DNA of 64,000 nucleotides from DAIOEK01 sp963828285 (GCA_963828285.1 CAWHEB010000002.1:1550001-1614000), one strand, 5' to 3'; positions 8,798 to 19,053 are shown, numbered from the stretch's first letter. Numbers and translations are program-made. The notes: a model not told the origin generated them from the sequence alone.

Positions 8798-9825
8798 TTA
8801 CTGATTGAAGTAGCTTGAATTGTACCGTTTAATAGATCTGTAATGACCTGGTTTATGAACCGCATTTTTCCTTCGCTAATCAGATTTCCATCAATGGGTG
8901 TCACCATGACCTGTCCAGTATATGTCCCGGGAGATTTTCCTCCGATCGCATCCTGCAATGCAGCGGTTACAGAAGTGGATGAGGTTTGATTAATCGTAGC
9001 AAGATATGCAGGACGTAGTGGTTCAATGACAGGTTCACCGCTAATTATCCGTAACCCGTTTTGAGCCAGGTATACCAGAAGCTCTGGAACCGCGACCTCC
9101 GGATAAATGTAAACAGTTTTTACACCACTATGAATCATATCGTCTGCTATTGGCTGCCACTCCGATTGAGTGGCATTCGCATTTAAGGCTAAAGTATACG
9201 GATAATCCACGAAAGGTGGATACAGGGGATTACATAACCCGCAATAGAATACACCCCCATTGACAAATCCATCCGCTGCTTTTGCCCCATCACCGGAACC
9301 AGCGTGTGTTACCATGCCAATTCGCCATTCGGAGGTTACCAGGGCGGACACGAACCCTCCCAGAAAACCTTCCCATTCCGGATGCCCTTCCGCGTTTGTC
9401 ATGATGTAGAGATTATCCCTGGCGGTCAAACCATCAATTCCGATTGTGACGAAGGCGATGTCGGGGTACTGTTCGGATATTCGTTGTACATCAGGATCAG
9501 GCGGCATTACGATGATTAGCTTCAGCCCGGCGGCCTGGGATGCAAGTTCGGCTGTGTTCAATTGGGGTTTTTGTTCAAGTACCAAGCCTGTAGTTTTTGA
9601 GATCGAATTTGCACTTTCCACTACAGAACGGATAGTCTGTTCAGGAAGAACTCCACCGAGGATCACCCATACTTTTGTTTTCTCAGGGATTGGTGTCAAA
9701 GTCGCGGGAATCGGTGTTGGAGATACATCGATCCTTATCGTAGGGGTCGAACTCTGTTGTCCTGATCCACACGCGGCGAGTAACAAAAGGAGTATTATGT
9801 AAATCGGTAAGTGTCTCATTGGCAT
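8794..9825 (-). CDS. BMP/PnrA-type substrate-binding lipoprotein
   Basis: 343 residues. A lipoprotein signal peptide ends in LLLAACGSG, with Cys as the lipidated residue. After a short Pro/Thr linker the domain resembles basic-membrane-protein (BMP/PnrA) periplasmic-binding proteins: VWVILGGVLPEQTIRSVVES, LIIVMPPDPDVQRISEQYPDIAFVTIG, WEGFLGGFVSALVTSEWRIGMV and a YIYPEVAVPELLVYL strand. BMP proteins usually bind purine nucleosides for an ABC importer, but no permease or ATPase genes are nearby. It may instead be a sensor or an orphan binding protein. Confidence 0.75.
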   Translation of the reverse strand: MPMRHLPIYIILLLLLAACGSGQQSSTPTIRIDVSPTPIPATLTPIPEKTKVWVILGGVLPEQTIRSVVESANSISKTTGLVLEQKPQLNTAELASQAAGLKLIIVMPPDPDVQRISEQYPDIAFVTIGIDGLTARDNLYIMTNAEGHPEWEGFLGGFVSALVTSEWRIGMVTHAGSGDGAKAADGFVNGGVFYCGLCNPLYPPFVDYPYTLALNANATQSEWQPIADDMIHSGVKTVYIYPEVAVPELLVYLAQNGLRIISGEPVIEPLRPAYLATINQTSSTSVTAALQDAIGGKSPGTYTGQVMVTPIDGNLISEGKMRFINQVITDLLNGTIQATSISK

Positions 9826-9960
9826 TCATGACTCGAATTGCAGAATTTGACTGTATTATAATTGCCTAACGACTCTCTGGTACACTCTCTTTTTTTACCA
9901 TTCAGGCGATTGGGGTATTCTACAACCCGAAAGGTAAGTTATAAGCAATCAGGAATGAAT

Positions 9961-11163
9961 ATGATCAGCGAACAACTACCAGATGAAGGTTCTCCTCTCC
10001 CTGGATATAAACGCAGGAGACGACCCACGTTCGGTGTATTTTGGCAAGACGACAGGGGAGAGTTTATAGAAAAACTCGCCAAGCAATACGAACCCAGTTT
10101 CGATTATTTTTGGTTAGCTTTTGTTGCAGGAATCCTTTTTTCTATAGGAAATCTAACTAATTCGCCTGGAATCCTGATCTTGGCAGGGCTTTTCTGCGCG
10201 AACTTATATCCTGCGCTTGGCATGGGTTTTGCGTTATCCATAAAGTCCATTAAGGACTTTGGAACAAACCTGGGAGCCGTCCTGGTGGGCATTCTCTTCA
10301 CATTAATTTGTGGATGGATCGGCTCATGGATCAGCCACTTAATAATCCCAGATAAACCTGTTTACAGTTTCCCGACTACCAACCAGACCCCATGGGATTT
10401 GTTGTTCTTATTGGTAGTCAGTATTTGTTTTGCAGAATTCTATTCCATAAAACAAAACCAACTTGCCAGGATCGGTTTGATTGGTATTGGATACGTTATC
10501 TTTGGCCAGGCGAATTTACTTGGCATATCCATATATCTGTCAAACTGGGACAGCTTCTTTTTCCATGGTTTATGGTTGATCACAACATTTATGATCACAA
10601 TTGCGTTTGTGATCTATATTATTCAAGCATTAAAAATAATAAAACAAGATAGCAATATTCTTGTTATTGCCATTTTATTCACTGTGTTTAGTATTTCCAT
10701 CATATTAGTGAATGGTGCTGGAATCCGGAATCATCTCAATATTTCACCTTCGATGGAAGTAATCCCTTCTCGAACAATGATTAGTACGGATGCAATCGTG
10801 ATCCGGACCACCACTACCAGCCCATTTCCAAAGGCTACTGCGACCTTGCGACCTACCTCAACAATGATTCTTGCAACAATACCATCCAAGACCCCTGAGC
10901 CTATTTTAATGATCGTTCGTGCTGAAGGACAACGCGGTGCACGGTTGCGAAAAACAGCCGGTTTGGATGGTATTGTTCTGGATGTTCTAGTGAATGGGAT
11001 GACTGTCACCTATTTGAATGAATATGAAGTCAATGATGAATTTCGTTGGTTAAAGATCGTTACTAATGATGGTAAAATTGGCTGGATGGTAAACTCAGCT
11101 TTAAGCAGTGAGCTGATTGCCACCGTAGTTCCAGTATCCCCCACGGTTACTATCACAAATTAG
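9961..11163 (+). CDS. multi-spanning membrane protein with C-terminal SH3b domain
   Basis: About 400 residues. I place the start at ATG 9961 because AGGA at 9951-9954 is at the right distance; ATG 9955 and TTG 9862 are in the same frame. After a charged cytoplasmic N-terminus there are about seven hydrophobic helices (roughly residues 40-250), then a Thr/Pro-rich stretch and a C-terminal bacterial SH3 domain (AEGQRGARLRKTAGLDGIVL to DGKIGWMVNSALSSE), usually a wall or extracellular ligand binder. The function is not recognised. It sits 16 bases before the phosphohexomutase gene and is probably co-transcribed with it. Confidence 0.75.
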   Translation: MISEQLPDEGSPLPGYKRRRRPTFGVFWQDDRGEFIEKLAKQYEPSFDYFWLAFVAGILFSIGNLTNSPGILILAGLFCANLYPALGMGFALSIKSIKDFGTNLGAVLVGILFTLICGWIGSWISHLIIPDKPVYSFPTTNQTPWDLLFLLVVSICFAEFYSIKQNQLARIGLIGIGYVIFGQANLLGISIYLSNWDSFFFHGLWLITTFMITIAFVIYIIQALKIIKQDSNILVIAILFTVFSISIILVNGAGIRNHLNISPSMEVIPSRTMISTDAIVIRTTTTSPFPKATATLRPTSTMILATIPSKTPEPILMIVRAEGQRGARLRKTAGLDGIVLDVLVNGMTVTYLNEYEVNDEFRWLKIVTNDGKIGWMVNSALSSELIATVVPVSPTVTITN

Positions 11164-11179
11164 GAGATCACTCTCAAAG

Positions 11180-12640
11180 ATGACGATACATTTTGGCACT
11201 GATGGATGGAGAGCGGTAATCTCCGATACATTTACATTTACGAACTTACGTCAAGTCACACAAGCAATAGCAGATGCAGTTGCCTCTGACCACTGGATCA
11301 ATGGATGTTGTCCCGAAATCCCGCCAGATCCGAATAAAATGGTAGTCGGCTTTGACACTCGCTTCTTATCTGATCGATATGCGAGTGAGGTGGCTCGCGT
11401 TCTGGCTGCCAATGGATTTACAGTCCTACTGGCGCAAGCGGACGCACCCACACCGACTATTTCCCATGCAGTGCTGACCAATCATGCCATTGGCGGAATC
11501 ATGATCACTGCCAGCCACAATGCTCCCCGATACAATGGTGTAAAGTTGAAGGCATCCTACGGAGGATCCGCCTTACCTGAACAGTGCCGGCGAGTGGAAG
11601 TGTACTTAAGCGATAATGAATCGCAAGGCCGTGGACCGAACCTGATGGACTTTGACCTGGCAAGGAAAGAGAGTCTTATCCAACGGTTTAACCCGATCCT
11701 TGATTACAATGATCACTTACGAAAGCTGATCAACTTTGAGCTGATCGCGGAACATCCACAGCGATTTGTGGTAGATTCCATGTTCGGATCAGGGCGGGGT
11801 GTGATCAAAGGGATCCTCCAGGGGACAGGTTGTGAAGTCCATGAAATCCGCGGCGAGATAAATCCTGGTTTTGGCGGCGTTCATCCTGAACCGATCAGCA
11901 AATATTTGGGTGCATTGGCAGGAGCCATCTCAATGGGTCTTGGTGATTTTGGTTTGGCTACTGATGGTGATGCCGACCGCATCGGCGCAATGGATGGACG
12001 GGGCAATTTTGTTGATCCTCATAAGATCATGGCGCTTGCGTTCAAATACTTGAAAGAAAAACGGGGCTGGTCAGGTTCTGTTGTCAGGACGGTTTCCACA
12101 ACCCGAATGATCGATAGGCTTGCCGCGAAATATAATGTGAATTGTTATGAAACTCCGGTCGGGTTTAATCACATCGCAGATTATATGATGAAAGAAGATA
12201 TTTTGATCGGCGGAGAAGAATCCGGTGGTATCTCCTTCAAGGGGCATATTCCTGAAGGCGACGGTATTTTGATGGGGTTGCTTTTACTCGAGATCATCGC
12301 AGAATCGAAGACATCACTTTATGAATTGGTTGAAGATTTGGTCAACGAAGTTGGACCGGCGTTTTATGAACGGACAGATATCCGCTTGAAACATCCTGTT
12401 TCCAAAGAAGCTTTGACACATAAGCTGACCGATGAAGCTCCGCAGAGTATCGGTGGAGAAAAAATTGACAAAATCACCACCCTGGACGGCGTGAAATATA
12501 TCCTTTCTGATGATTCCTGGTTATTGATACGACCATCAGGGACAGAAGCGGTTTTACGAGTATATGCTGAAGGACGAACACAGGATATGGTTAAGGAACT
12601 ATTGCATTACGGTGAGACGTTCGCTGCTTCCGTTGTATAA
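11180..12640 (+). CDS. phosphoglucomutase/phosphomannomutase
   Basis: 486 residues of the alpha-D-phosphohexomutase family. The four active-site elements are visible: the phosphoserine loop in ITASHNAPRYNG, the metal-binding loop DGDADRIG, the sugar-binding GGEESGGIS and the phosphate-binding RPSGTEAVLRVYAEG. It interconverts hexose 1- and 6-phosphates for glycogen or cell-surface sugar nucleotide synthesis. The substrate (glucose versus mannose) cannot be assigned from the motifs alone. Confidence 0.93.
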   Translation: MTIHFGTDGWRAVISDTFTFTNLRQVTQAIADAVASDHWINGCCPEIPPDPNKMVVGFDTRFLSDRYASEVARVLAANGFTVLLAQADAPTPTISHAVLTNHAIGGIMITASHNAPRYNGVKLKASYGGSALPEQCRRVEVYLSDNESQGRGPNLMDFDLARKESLIQRFNPILDYNDHLRKLINFELIAEHPQRFVVDSMFGSGRGVIKGILQGTGCEVHEIRGEINPGFGGVHPEPISKYLGALAGAISMGLGDFGLATDGDADRIGAMDGRGNFVDPHKIMALAFKYLKEKRGWSGSVVRTVSTTRMIDRLAAKYNVNCYETPVGFNHIADYMMKEDILIGGEESGGISFKGHIPEGDGILMGLLLLEIIAESKTSLYELVEDLVNEVGPAFYERTDIRLKHPVSKEALTHKLTDEAPQSIGGEKIDKITTLDGVKYILSDDSWLLIRPSGTEAVLRVYAEGRTQDMVKELLHYGETFAASVV

Positions 12641-12661
12641 ATTATTCAATAATTTACATTT

Positions 12662-12700
12662 AAACCAAAAGGACGGCTGCTCATGGCCGTCCTTTGGTTT
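12662..12700. terminator. long inverted repeat between convergent genes
   Basis: AAACCAAAAGGACGGC pairs with GCCGTCCTTTGGTTT (one bulged A). It lies between the phosphohexomutase stop and the LPTTG-protein stop. No U-run follows on either strand, so a Rho-independent role is likely but not certain. Confidence 0.6.
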
Positions 12701-12724
12701 AGAGAGAATAAAATGGATAGTACC

Positions 12725-13327
12725 TTATTTGCTTCGAGCCAGACGGACCTGTCTGGTGACGAAAATCACACCGAACAAGAGCACGCCCAGGATCATCATG
12801 GTTGGGATACCCACTTCATCTGCAAATCCAGTGGTGGGTAAGGCGGTTGCAGCAACCTCGGGAGTAGCGTTTGGATCAAATATTCCACCTTCAGCGGTAG
12901 GTTTGGTGTCTGATGCCTGCGTAAGAAGTGCAGCAACAGTTGCTGTCATGGCTTGATCTTCAGGGAGCACTTCACCACCTAAAGCAACCTCAGTCTCGAC
13001 AGGGATAAATTCCGTTGCGGTCGGAGCTGGTGTTTCTGTCGGTAATTCAGTTGCGGTAGGTTCAGGGGTTTCGGTAGGCGCACTTGCGGTGAGAAAAACA
13101 GAAGTGGCAGCCATGACCGTTGCGGTGTTTTGAGCGTTGATCTTGACTGCTTCCTGGGCTTTGGCAGCATTCGCTCTGGGCATGATTAAAATAGCATAAG
13201 CGGCAGCGGCAACAAGTGCAATTAAGATAATTGCGCCCAGAATACCCGCAACGATTACAAATGTACGATTGCCTTTTGGCTTTTGTTCGGGTTCTGGTTC
13301 AAAACTAGAGAAATCAAGATCTGACAT
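12725..13327 (-). CDS. LPTTG-tailed surface protein
   Basis: 200 residues. A short cytoplasmic N-terminus is followed by a strong hydrophobic segment (22-49), a Thr/Pro/Glu/Ala-rich stalk (about 65-160) with PTETPEPTATELPTETP-type repeats, then LPTTG (163-167), a second hydrophobic segment (about 172-190) and a basic tail (TRQVRLARSK). The last three elements have exactly the layout of a sortase sorting signal. A role in cell-envelope anchoring is inferred; the first hydrophobic segment may act as an uncleaved signal anchor. It is the last gene of the minus-strand cluster. No sortase gene is in the window. Confidence 0.75.
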   Translation of the reverse strand: MSDLDFSSFEPEPEQKPKGNRTFVIVAGILGAIILIALVAAAAYAILIMPRANAAKAQEAVKINAQNTATVMAATSVFLTASAPTETPEPTATELPTETPAPTATEFIPVETEVALGGEVLPEDQAMTATVAALLTQASDTKPTAEGGIFDPNATPEVAATALPTTGFADEVGIPTMMILGVLLFGVIFVTRQVRLARSK

Positions 13328-13353
13328 ATCTCACCTCACGGACAAATCAATTC

Positions 13354-14409
13354 TTACTGAATCACATCTAAATTCATTAATGGCACAATGGTCTGATCCC
13401 CATTTTCCAGATTCACCACTGCAGCTGGTACTCGTAATCCGTTGCCAATAGGTGTCTGTTCTGACCTTAATGCAATAAGCTTGCCAACTAAGCCAGCCAG
13501 GGGTGTCTTTACTATACGAACATATTGACCAGGCGAAAAAACTGTCGATGCCTTTGGGATGTCAGGCACTTCAGTTGTGGGAAGCGGAATAACAACCTCA
13601 GGCCGGGTATCACTGTACCTGTCCCATACACAGGCGTTTACAGCTACTTCGCGTTTTTCATTATTCACAAGTACTTTAAATGCTGATGAATTCATTGCTA
13701 TCCTGCCAAATCCATCCATTACAAGAAGCGGAAAGGCGTATTGGCTAGCAAGAGGAACCAGATTGGTTGCAATCGAAGCTACGATTACTCCACGGATCCC
13801 AGCCTGTTGTATTGCCTTCAATGTCTCGGGTCGGGTGATATGTCCTGCCAGGATGATCATCCCGCGCATCGAGATATCGACCATTTCAGGCACCAATTCA
13901 TCCCGTGGATTGGTCGCCGCAAGAATCAAAGTTCCCTGGTCAAGCTGCCCATTTCCCCAAACTCCTTGAACAAGGGCGCCGGTGGTCTCGATCAATGCTC
14001 CACGATCTGCAATGATACCTCGGACTATACCTTCCATACCGGCTCGTAGCTGAAAAGGTTGGTTTTCAACCTCAAAAAGCATCTGACCTTTACTGTAATG
14101 GACGACCTTACCTGCTTGAGGAGCTCGAACTACACGCGGTATCACTCCAACAGGACCCGCGAGGATATCCCCTTCGCTAACGATCTGGCTAGGGGTAACC
14201 TTTAACACGTCCAGCACATTCGCGGATCGTATGCCGAGCATATCTGCCAGATCGATCAAAATGTGTTGGTTGGTGATCCGTGCTTCAGCGATGATGTCTG
14301 TTGCGGATACTTTTTGTCCGGTGTGTACAAATACTTTTCCGGCGATTGGGAGCAATCGCTCCCTGCGGATTTTTGTAAGTGGTAGGAAGTGTGTAATAGG
14401 TGCAAACAT
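13354..14409 (-). CDS. conserved protein of unknown function (MutL-neighbour)
   Basis: 351 residues from ATG 14409, which has GAGAAG upstream; a TTG at 14439 is in frame but lacks a ribosome site. Not recognised as a named family. It has a beta-rich N-terminal half with biotinyl/barrel-sandwich-like turns (VVRAPQAGKVVHYSKGQMLFEV), a middle ADRGALIETTGALVQGVWGNG segment, a possible alpha/beta domain (IILAGHITRPETLKAIQQAG; GVIVASIATNLVPLA) and a C-terminal KOW-like stretch (FSPGQYVRIVKTPLAGLVGKL). No signal peptide is seen. It is 57 bases after the MutL-like gene in the same strand order. Confidence 0.7.
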   Translation of the reverse strand: MFAPITHFLPLTKIRRERLLPIAGKVFVHTGQKVSATDIIAEARITNQHILIDLADMLGIRSANVLDVLKVTPSQIVSEGDILAGPVGVIPRVVRAPQAGKVVHYSKGQMLFEVENQPFQLRAGMEGIVRGIIADRGALIETTGALVQGVWGNGQLDQGTLILAATNPRDELVPEMVDISMRGMIILAGHITRPETLKAIQQAGIRGVIVASIATNLVPLASQYAFPLLVMDGFGRIAMNSSAFKVLVNNEKREVAVNACVWDRYSDTRPEVVIPLPTTEVPDIPKASTVFSPGQYVRIVKTPLAGLVGKLIALRSEQTPIGNGLRVPAAVVNLENGDQTIVPLMNLDVIQ

Positions 14410-14465
14410 AATCTTCTCAGTTGAGAGATTATGATGCAAGAACTATACCTTTCGTAAGAAATGCT

Positions 14466-16223
14466 TTATTGACCGAGGATAGTGAGCCACTGATTCAGCA
14501 GCTCTTGCCTGGCGAGAATTTCCACAGGTGTATGGATAGGTCGTCCGCGGGCATCAATCACAATCCCCAGTGCACCAGCGGTCATTTTGAATAGTCCGGT
14601 TTTACCAGGGATAGACACTCCCAATTCAGTATTATTGACTGGTTCAATATATGCTTTTGCGGTAACACCCTGCGATAATGGAATTACCGATAAGTTCCCC
14701 TGGTTTATTTCCATATCTATTTCCTGGCCATCGTCAGCTGATATGTGCAAGTTCAGGATGTGAGAACCTGTTCTACGATTACTCACTGGTGAGATCACGG
14801 TTGCCAAATTGAGCAACCCGCCTGTTTCGAGAACTTCTACGGGTAATCGGGAAACCCGCTCTCCTGCTGCGCCAAGGACAGAAAGGAGATTGTTGTTGTC
14901 CAGAACGATTGTAGTGACTCCGATGGGTTGGATGCTATCCAGGATCATCAACAGACTGTGAGCCAGACTCGGAGCGTTTGAGATAGCTGCTCCGGAAACG
15001 ATGATCGGCTCAAATCCCGCCTGCAAACTGGAGCGATGCATGAGGTTCAATGCCGGGTATGCCGTTGACATCTGGCTAAATCCTTGTTGAATTCGATAAC
15101 GGATGAATGCGTATTCGAGAGCTAGATCCTCGTTGGTGGTTGGTATCGAAGCGGGGAAAATGGCTTTATTCATCAAGTACTCTCGTATGTATTCCTCCGA
15201 GAGGTTGTAACCGATCCATGGAGTGAGATCGGCTGCTTTTATTTTATACAGCATCTCCAGGTAACTGTCCTGGTCAGATCCCGGTTGGGAAATCCTCATG
15301 GTCAACTTGCCAGCACAGCCCACAGCAATCGTGGTCTGGAATGCGCCAACATCCACCCCGATGACACCCTTCTGGCTGTGATACAGCTTGCCAAGAAAGC
15401 GAATCATCCTTCCGAAGGAGGATGGGGTTGGCAGCATCTTGCCACCGGCAAGGTTATTGAGTTCATTAGCACCCACAATTCTACGGAAGTGGATGCGGTT
15501 TGAAACTTCAATCAAGGATTGGTGTGCGGCATCCAATCGTTCTACTTCGGGTTGAGGTCGAATATTGGATGCATAAGTCACTGGCGCGTTTACTTCGATG
15601 CTGCTTCTGATGTAGTCCTTAAGATTTTGATTCCCGGCAAATATGACCTCAGGTCTTTTATCTTCAGATAACATTCCCAGGACCAGACTCATGGTAGTCA
15701 GTAGACGCTTTAATGATTGTCCAGCACCTTCTTCGGATCCACCTGAGAGGATGATCAATTCGGGAGTAATCTTAAGGATCGAGTCAATTTAGAAGTCCAT
15801 CATTCGTTCGTCACTGATAGCTATTCGATCCAGGATACGTGTATTCAATGTCTTTGCCAGATTATCCGCGCTCACCATGGATACATCAGGAAGCAATCCG
15901 GCAATGACTGTCTTGATCGGCTGTCCGACTGAGATGGTTGCAGTGATCGCATCCACACCCTTACCGGAGGGTAAAGAAGGTAGGATGAAGCGACCGTCCG
16001 GTCCTATGATAAGGTGGTCAGTGATCTTTTCCAATTGTTGAATGGCTTGAAGGATACCTTCACCAATATCCTTTACCGGAGCATCTGCTGTTGTTCGAGA
16101 AGATCCCTGTCCAATAAAACGAAATAAGTCGCCAGCAATTTCAAACAATATGGCGCGGGTATGGATGGTACCAACATCTATTGCGAGGACCGCTTCAAAA
16201 TCATTTCCCTGGTTGTTCGTCAT
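14466..16223 (-). pseudogene. MutL-family ASKHA-type protein split by an in-frame TAA
   Basis: Two open segments in the same frame, 15789-16223 and 14466-15758, are separated by a single TAA at 15789-15791 and 11 further sense codons. Reading through gives a continuous ~585-residue protein. The N-terminal part has the phosphate-binding AIDVGTIHTRAI, and the junction (SDERMMDF-stop-IDSILKITPELIILSGG) keeps the family pattern on both sides. A second nucleotide-binding-like segment is GVIGVDVGAFQTTIAVG. It resembles the glutamate mutase L (MutL) family, probable activators or chaperones with an actin/Hsp70-like ATPase fold. Either a recent nonsense mutation, a sequencing error, or readthrough explains the stop. 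No good ribosome site precedes the TTG at 15758. Confidence 0.75.
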
Positions 16224-16224
16224 C

Positions 16225-16893
16225 TCAGCCTATTAATCCTAAAATCAGGTTCCAAAATGAAGATAATCGTTCAGATAAGGCTGATATAGCCGTAAGATAT
16301 ATACCTGCAAAAATTGCTCCCAGCGACACAAGTATGAATACCTGTCCAATTTTTGCGCTGATCTCTATCCAGACTGGTCTGCGCAGTGGTTTACCGATCT
16401 CCAGTTTTGCACCAAAATAGAAATAAAGCAAAGAAGAGATCGTGGCGATCAGGATGATCACACCCTCAACCTTTTCTGATATCTGGGTTGATGTTCCAAA
16501 TGGATTGATAGTCGCCATGAATTGGGGGAATATTGTTCCCAATATTACACCACCGACGGTTATTGACGCACCGGCACCCAGCAGGTATGCCGATGGAATT
16601 GCCCCGATCTGACCCGACTTGGGTGAGATCTTGGCAAGCAACAAAAGCCCCATAATCAGTGGAACCATTGTGATCAGTTTCTGGGTTGACGATCCCGATA
16701 GAAGCGGCATGATCAATCGGGGATACAACACCTGATAGAGCACAAAAACACTGACGACACCAGCAGATACTCCGATAAATAGGTGGACTGCGAATCGAAA
16801 TAGAGGATTGTCACCTATCAGATAACTAAAGATACAGATCGACAGGAGAAAACCGATGATCGCCCAAACTATCTCTCCGGGTGGCAGATTCAT
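16225..16893 (-). CDS. multi-spanning membrane protein of unknown function
   Basis: 222 residues from ATG 16893, which overlaps the TGA of the preceding gene (ATGA), making this start much more likely than in-frame upstream codons. About six hydrophobic helices occur, starting IVWAIIGFLLSICIFSYLIG, and the rest is short loops rich in Gly. No known motif. It lies one base before the MutL-like gene, so it is part of the translationally coupled cluster. Confidence 0.75.
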   Translation of the reverse strand: MNLPPGEIVWAIIGFLLSICIFSYLIGDNPLFRFAVHLFIGVSAGVVSVFVLYQVLYPRLIMPLLSGSSTQKLITMVPLIMGLLLLAKISPKSGQIGAIPSAYLLGAGASITVGGVILGTIFPQFMATINPFGTSTQISEKVEGVIILIATISSLLYFYFGAKLEIGKPLRRPVWIEISAKIGQVFILVSLGAIFAGIYLTAISALSERLSSFWNLILGLIG

Positions 16894-19052
16894 GAGGTTT
16901 TTTGCTTTCTTACGCGGAGGATGAGTTGACCTATGTAGTTCAAAATACCGCCAACCAAAACCAGGATGATAGCTGCCAATACTCCAGTCTGGAAGGTATT
17001 CCATTGCAACCTAGCCAGTCCAGGCTGCTGAAAAATTCTTTCGTAAAGGGATCCGCCATATTCACCAGCAACTAAACCTTGAATTTGACCTGACCGGACA
17101 TAAGGCTTTAGAATTGGTGCAGCTTGTGAGGTTACCACCGCCCATAATCCGGGTTTACCATCTTCCTGTTGAATCTGTTCGATCCAATAACGCAGGGTAT
17201 CTGCCTGATCCGATAAGACCAACATCCCATCGAATGTTCGCACAGGCATCGGTCCGCTGAGTCCCGGGATATTCGTAGTCTTATCCAAATTAATATCAAG
17301 GGGAATGGTATCCGTAAGACTATTGTTCAGTGCTTGAACTCCAGCCTGTCCACCGGGCAGGTATCCAAGAATGTGGTATTTCTCACCAGTTTTATAAGGC
17401 TGATGATAGCTCTGTGGAATAGTATCAATATCATCGATTAATTTTTGTCCCAGAGCAGAACCTGTTGGATTTGTGGAGATCAAGTATAAATCAGCAGATT
17501 TGACCATCAACTGGTTCAAAACGGCATTGGCTGCCATTTCGATCTCTCCAGCGTATGCAGGTTCGTAATCAATGACCACAAGTACTTTTGCGTCAGATCC
17601 TAGACCGTTGATGGATTTAAACAATTGACCGGTTTCGATCGGTATAGTATTTGTCAGGTTGACGGGAGGTGTTCCGGAAAGAATAGGATACATCATAATA
17701 GCTATCAGTAATACCATCACGATCCACCGCACAGTACCAGCCGCGCGAATCCGGCGATACCCGGGAACTGGATTCTCTATTTTTTCTTCCCGCAGCATCT
17801 CATTGAATAGGGCTACCTTTTCTGCTATAGGCTTTTGAACTTCGCTGCTGATGTTATATCCGACTGCTGCTGAGTAGGTAAGCGAAGGTGATTCACCCGG
17901 TAAAATTCCCCGAATTCCAGCGAGAGGTCCTTCTTCCTCAAAATGACGATCCTGTACATCCTGGGAGGATTTTTCTTTGGCATTTATCTCAACCGGTCGC
18001 ATGGCTTGAACCCAATTCGGCAAGGGACTGGGTTCAACTTGTTCACCTTCGTTTATCTCCATACCAGGAGTTTGGACCGCATCCATTGAGGGAGCTTCAG
18101 CCTCATTTTCGCCGAGGATATTGGATAACCACGATGGAATATCCTTACTGGATATTTTTTCGCGCGGTTCTTCATTTCTTTGTAGCATCTCTTCTTCCGA
18201 AGGTATGTATTCCTCAGGAAGTGATCCTTCTTCTATTTGGGGAAGACTGTTCCGTAATGCCTCGGGGATTGGATGTTCGGATTCATCTGAAACAGCAGAG
18301 AATGGTTTCTCCGGGAAGACATTCAAATCGTCATCTGGAAGAATGTTTTGACCAAAGTCATCGGGTAAATCATCCGTGAATGGGCTAACGGATTCTGGTT
18401 GTGGTGTTACCACTGGGAAGAGTTCAATAGGAGGGATCAATTCCACCCGATCCAACCATTCGGGATTGGGTTTTTCTGGTTCAGGCTCATCAGGAACCAT
18501 AGCTGGATTAAGCTGGTCCGTTTGTTTTCGGAGTTTACTCAGCCAATCCATTCCAGATTCAGATTCCGGTGTCGGTGGTCCGGTAATCTCCTGATCGGTG
18601 GATATTTTCTCGCGGATTGTTTCCAACCATGCAGGTCTTTGTGCCCCATCATTTTTTTCTGATTCCTGTGAAATAGACGGGGTATCGTCTTGAACACTGG
18701 AATCGGAAGGGCTAGAATCTGAATTTGGATCCATATGGTTGAGCCAGCTATCCAGATCAGAGGCTCGTGCACTTGTTGCTTCGGGTTGGGCTTCAGATTC
18801 TGAGACTTCGGATGGATTAAGTGATCCAAAACGGTTGAAGAATTCTTCGCCAAGAACTTTGGCATCTTCCTCTTTTTTTTGCCGCAAGTTCTCGAGCCAA
18901 TCCTGGAAGTCATCATTAACCGGTTCAATATGTTCAGGCTGTTCGCCTTCAATCTGGGGTGGAATGTAGGCTACCAACGGTTTATCGCAATACTGGCAGA
19001 TATACGCTTCATCAGGATTGGGTCGTCCACACTCAGGGCAATGTACTGTCAT
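16890..19052 (-). CDS. zinc-ribbon membrane protein with acidic linker and extracytoplasmic domain
   Basis: 720 residues from ATG 19052, preceded by AGGGA. The protein opens with a zinc ribbon (CPECGRPNPDEAYICQYC, residues 4-21), continues with about 390 acidic residues of low complexity that repeat a D/S-W-L motif (FQDWLENLR, LDSWLNHM, PAWLETIR, MDWLSKLR, PEWLDRV, PSWLSNIL, PNWVQAM), then one membrane helix (WIVMVLLIAIMMYPIL), an outside domain with VLVVIDYEPAYAGEIEMAANAV, and a final helix before a basic tail. The repeated W-L motifs look like short linear docking sites. Function unknown. Confidence 0.8.
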   Translation of the reverse strand: MTVHCPECGRPNPDEAYICQYCDKPLVAYIPPQIEGEQPEHIEPVNDDFQDWLENLRQKKEEDAKVLGEEFFNRFGSLNPSEVSESEAQPEATSARASDLDSWLNHMDPNSDSSPSDSSVQDDTPSISQESEKNDGAQRPAWLETIREKISTDQEITGPPTPESESGMDWLSKLRKQTDQLNPAMVPDEPEPEKPNPEWLDRVELIPPIELFPVVTPQPESVSPFTDDLPDDFGQNILPDDDLNVFPEKPFSAVSDESEHPIPEALRNSLPQIEEGSLPEEYIPSEEEMLQRNEEPREKISSKDIPSWLSNILGENEAEAPSMDAVQTPGMEINEGEQVEPSPLPNWVQAMRPVEINAKEKSSQDVQDRHFEEEGPLAGIRGILPGESPSLTYSAAVGYNISSEVQKPIAEKVALFNEMLREEKIENPVPGYRRIRAAGTVRWIVMVLLIAIMMYPILSGTPPVNLTNTIPIETGQLFKSINGLGSDAKVLVVIDYEPAYAGEIEMAANAVLNQLMVKSADLYLISTNPTGSALGQKLIDDIDTIPQSYHQPYKTGEKYHILGYLPGGQAGVQALNNSLTDTIPLDINLDKTTNIPGLSGPMPVRTFDGMLVLSDQADTLRYWIEQIQQEDGKPGLWAVVTSQAAPILKPYVRSGQIQGLVAGEYGGSLYERIFQQPGLARLQWNTFQTGVLAAIILVLVGGILNYIGQLILRVRKQKTS

Positions 19053-19053
19053 C

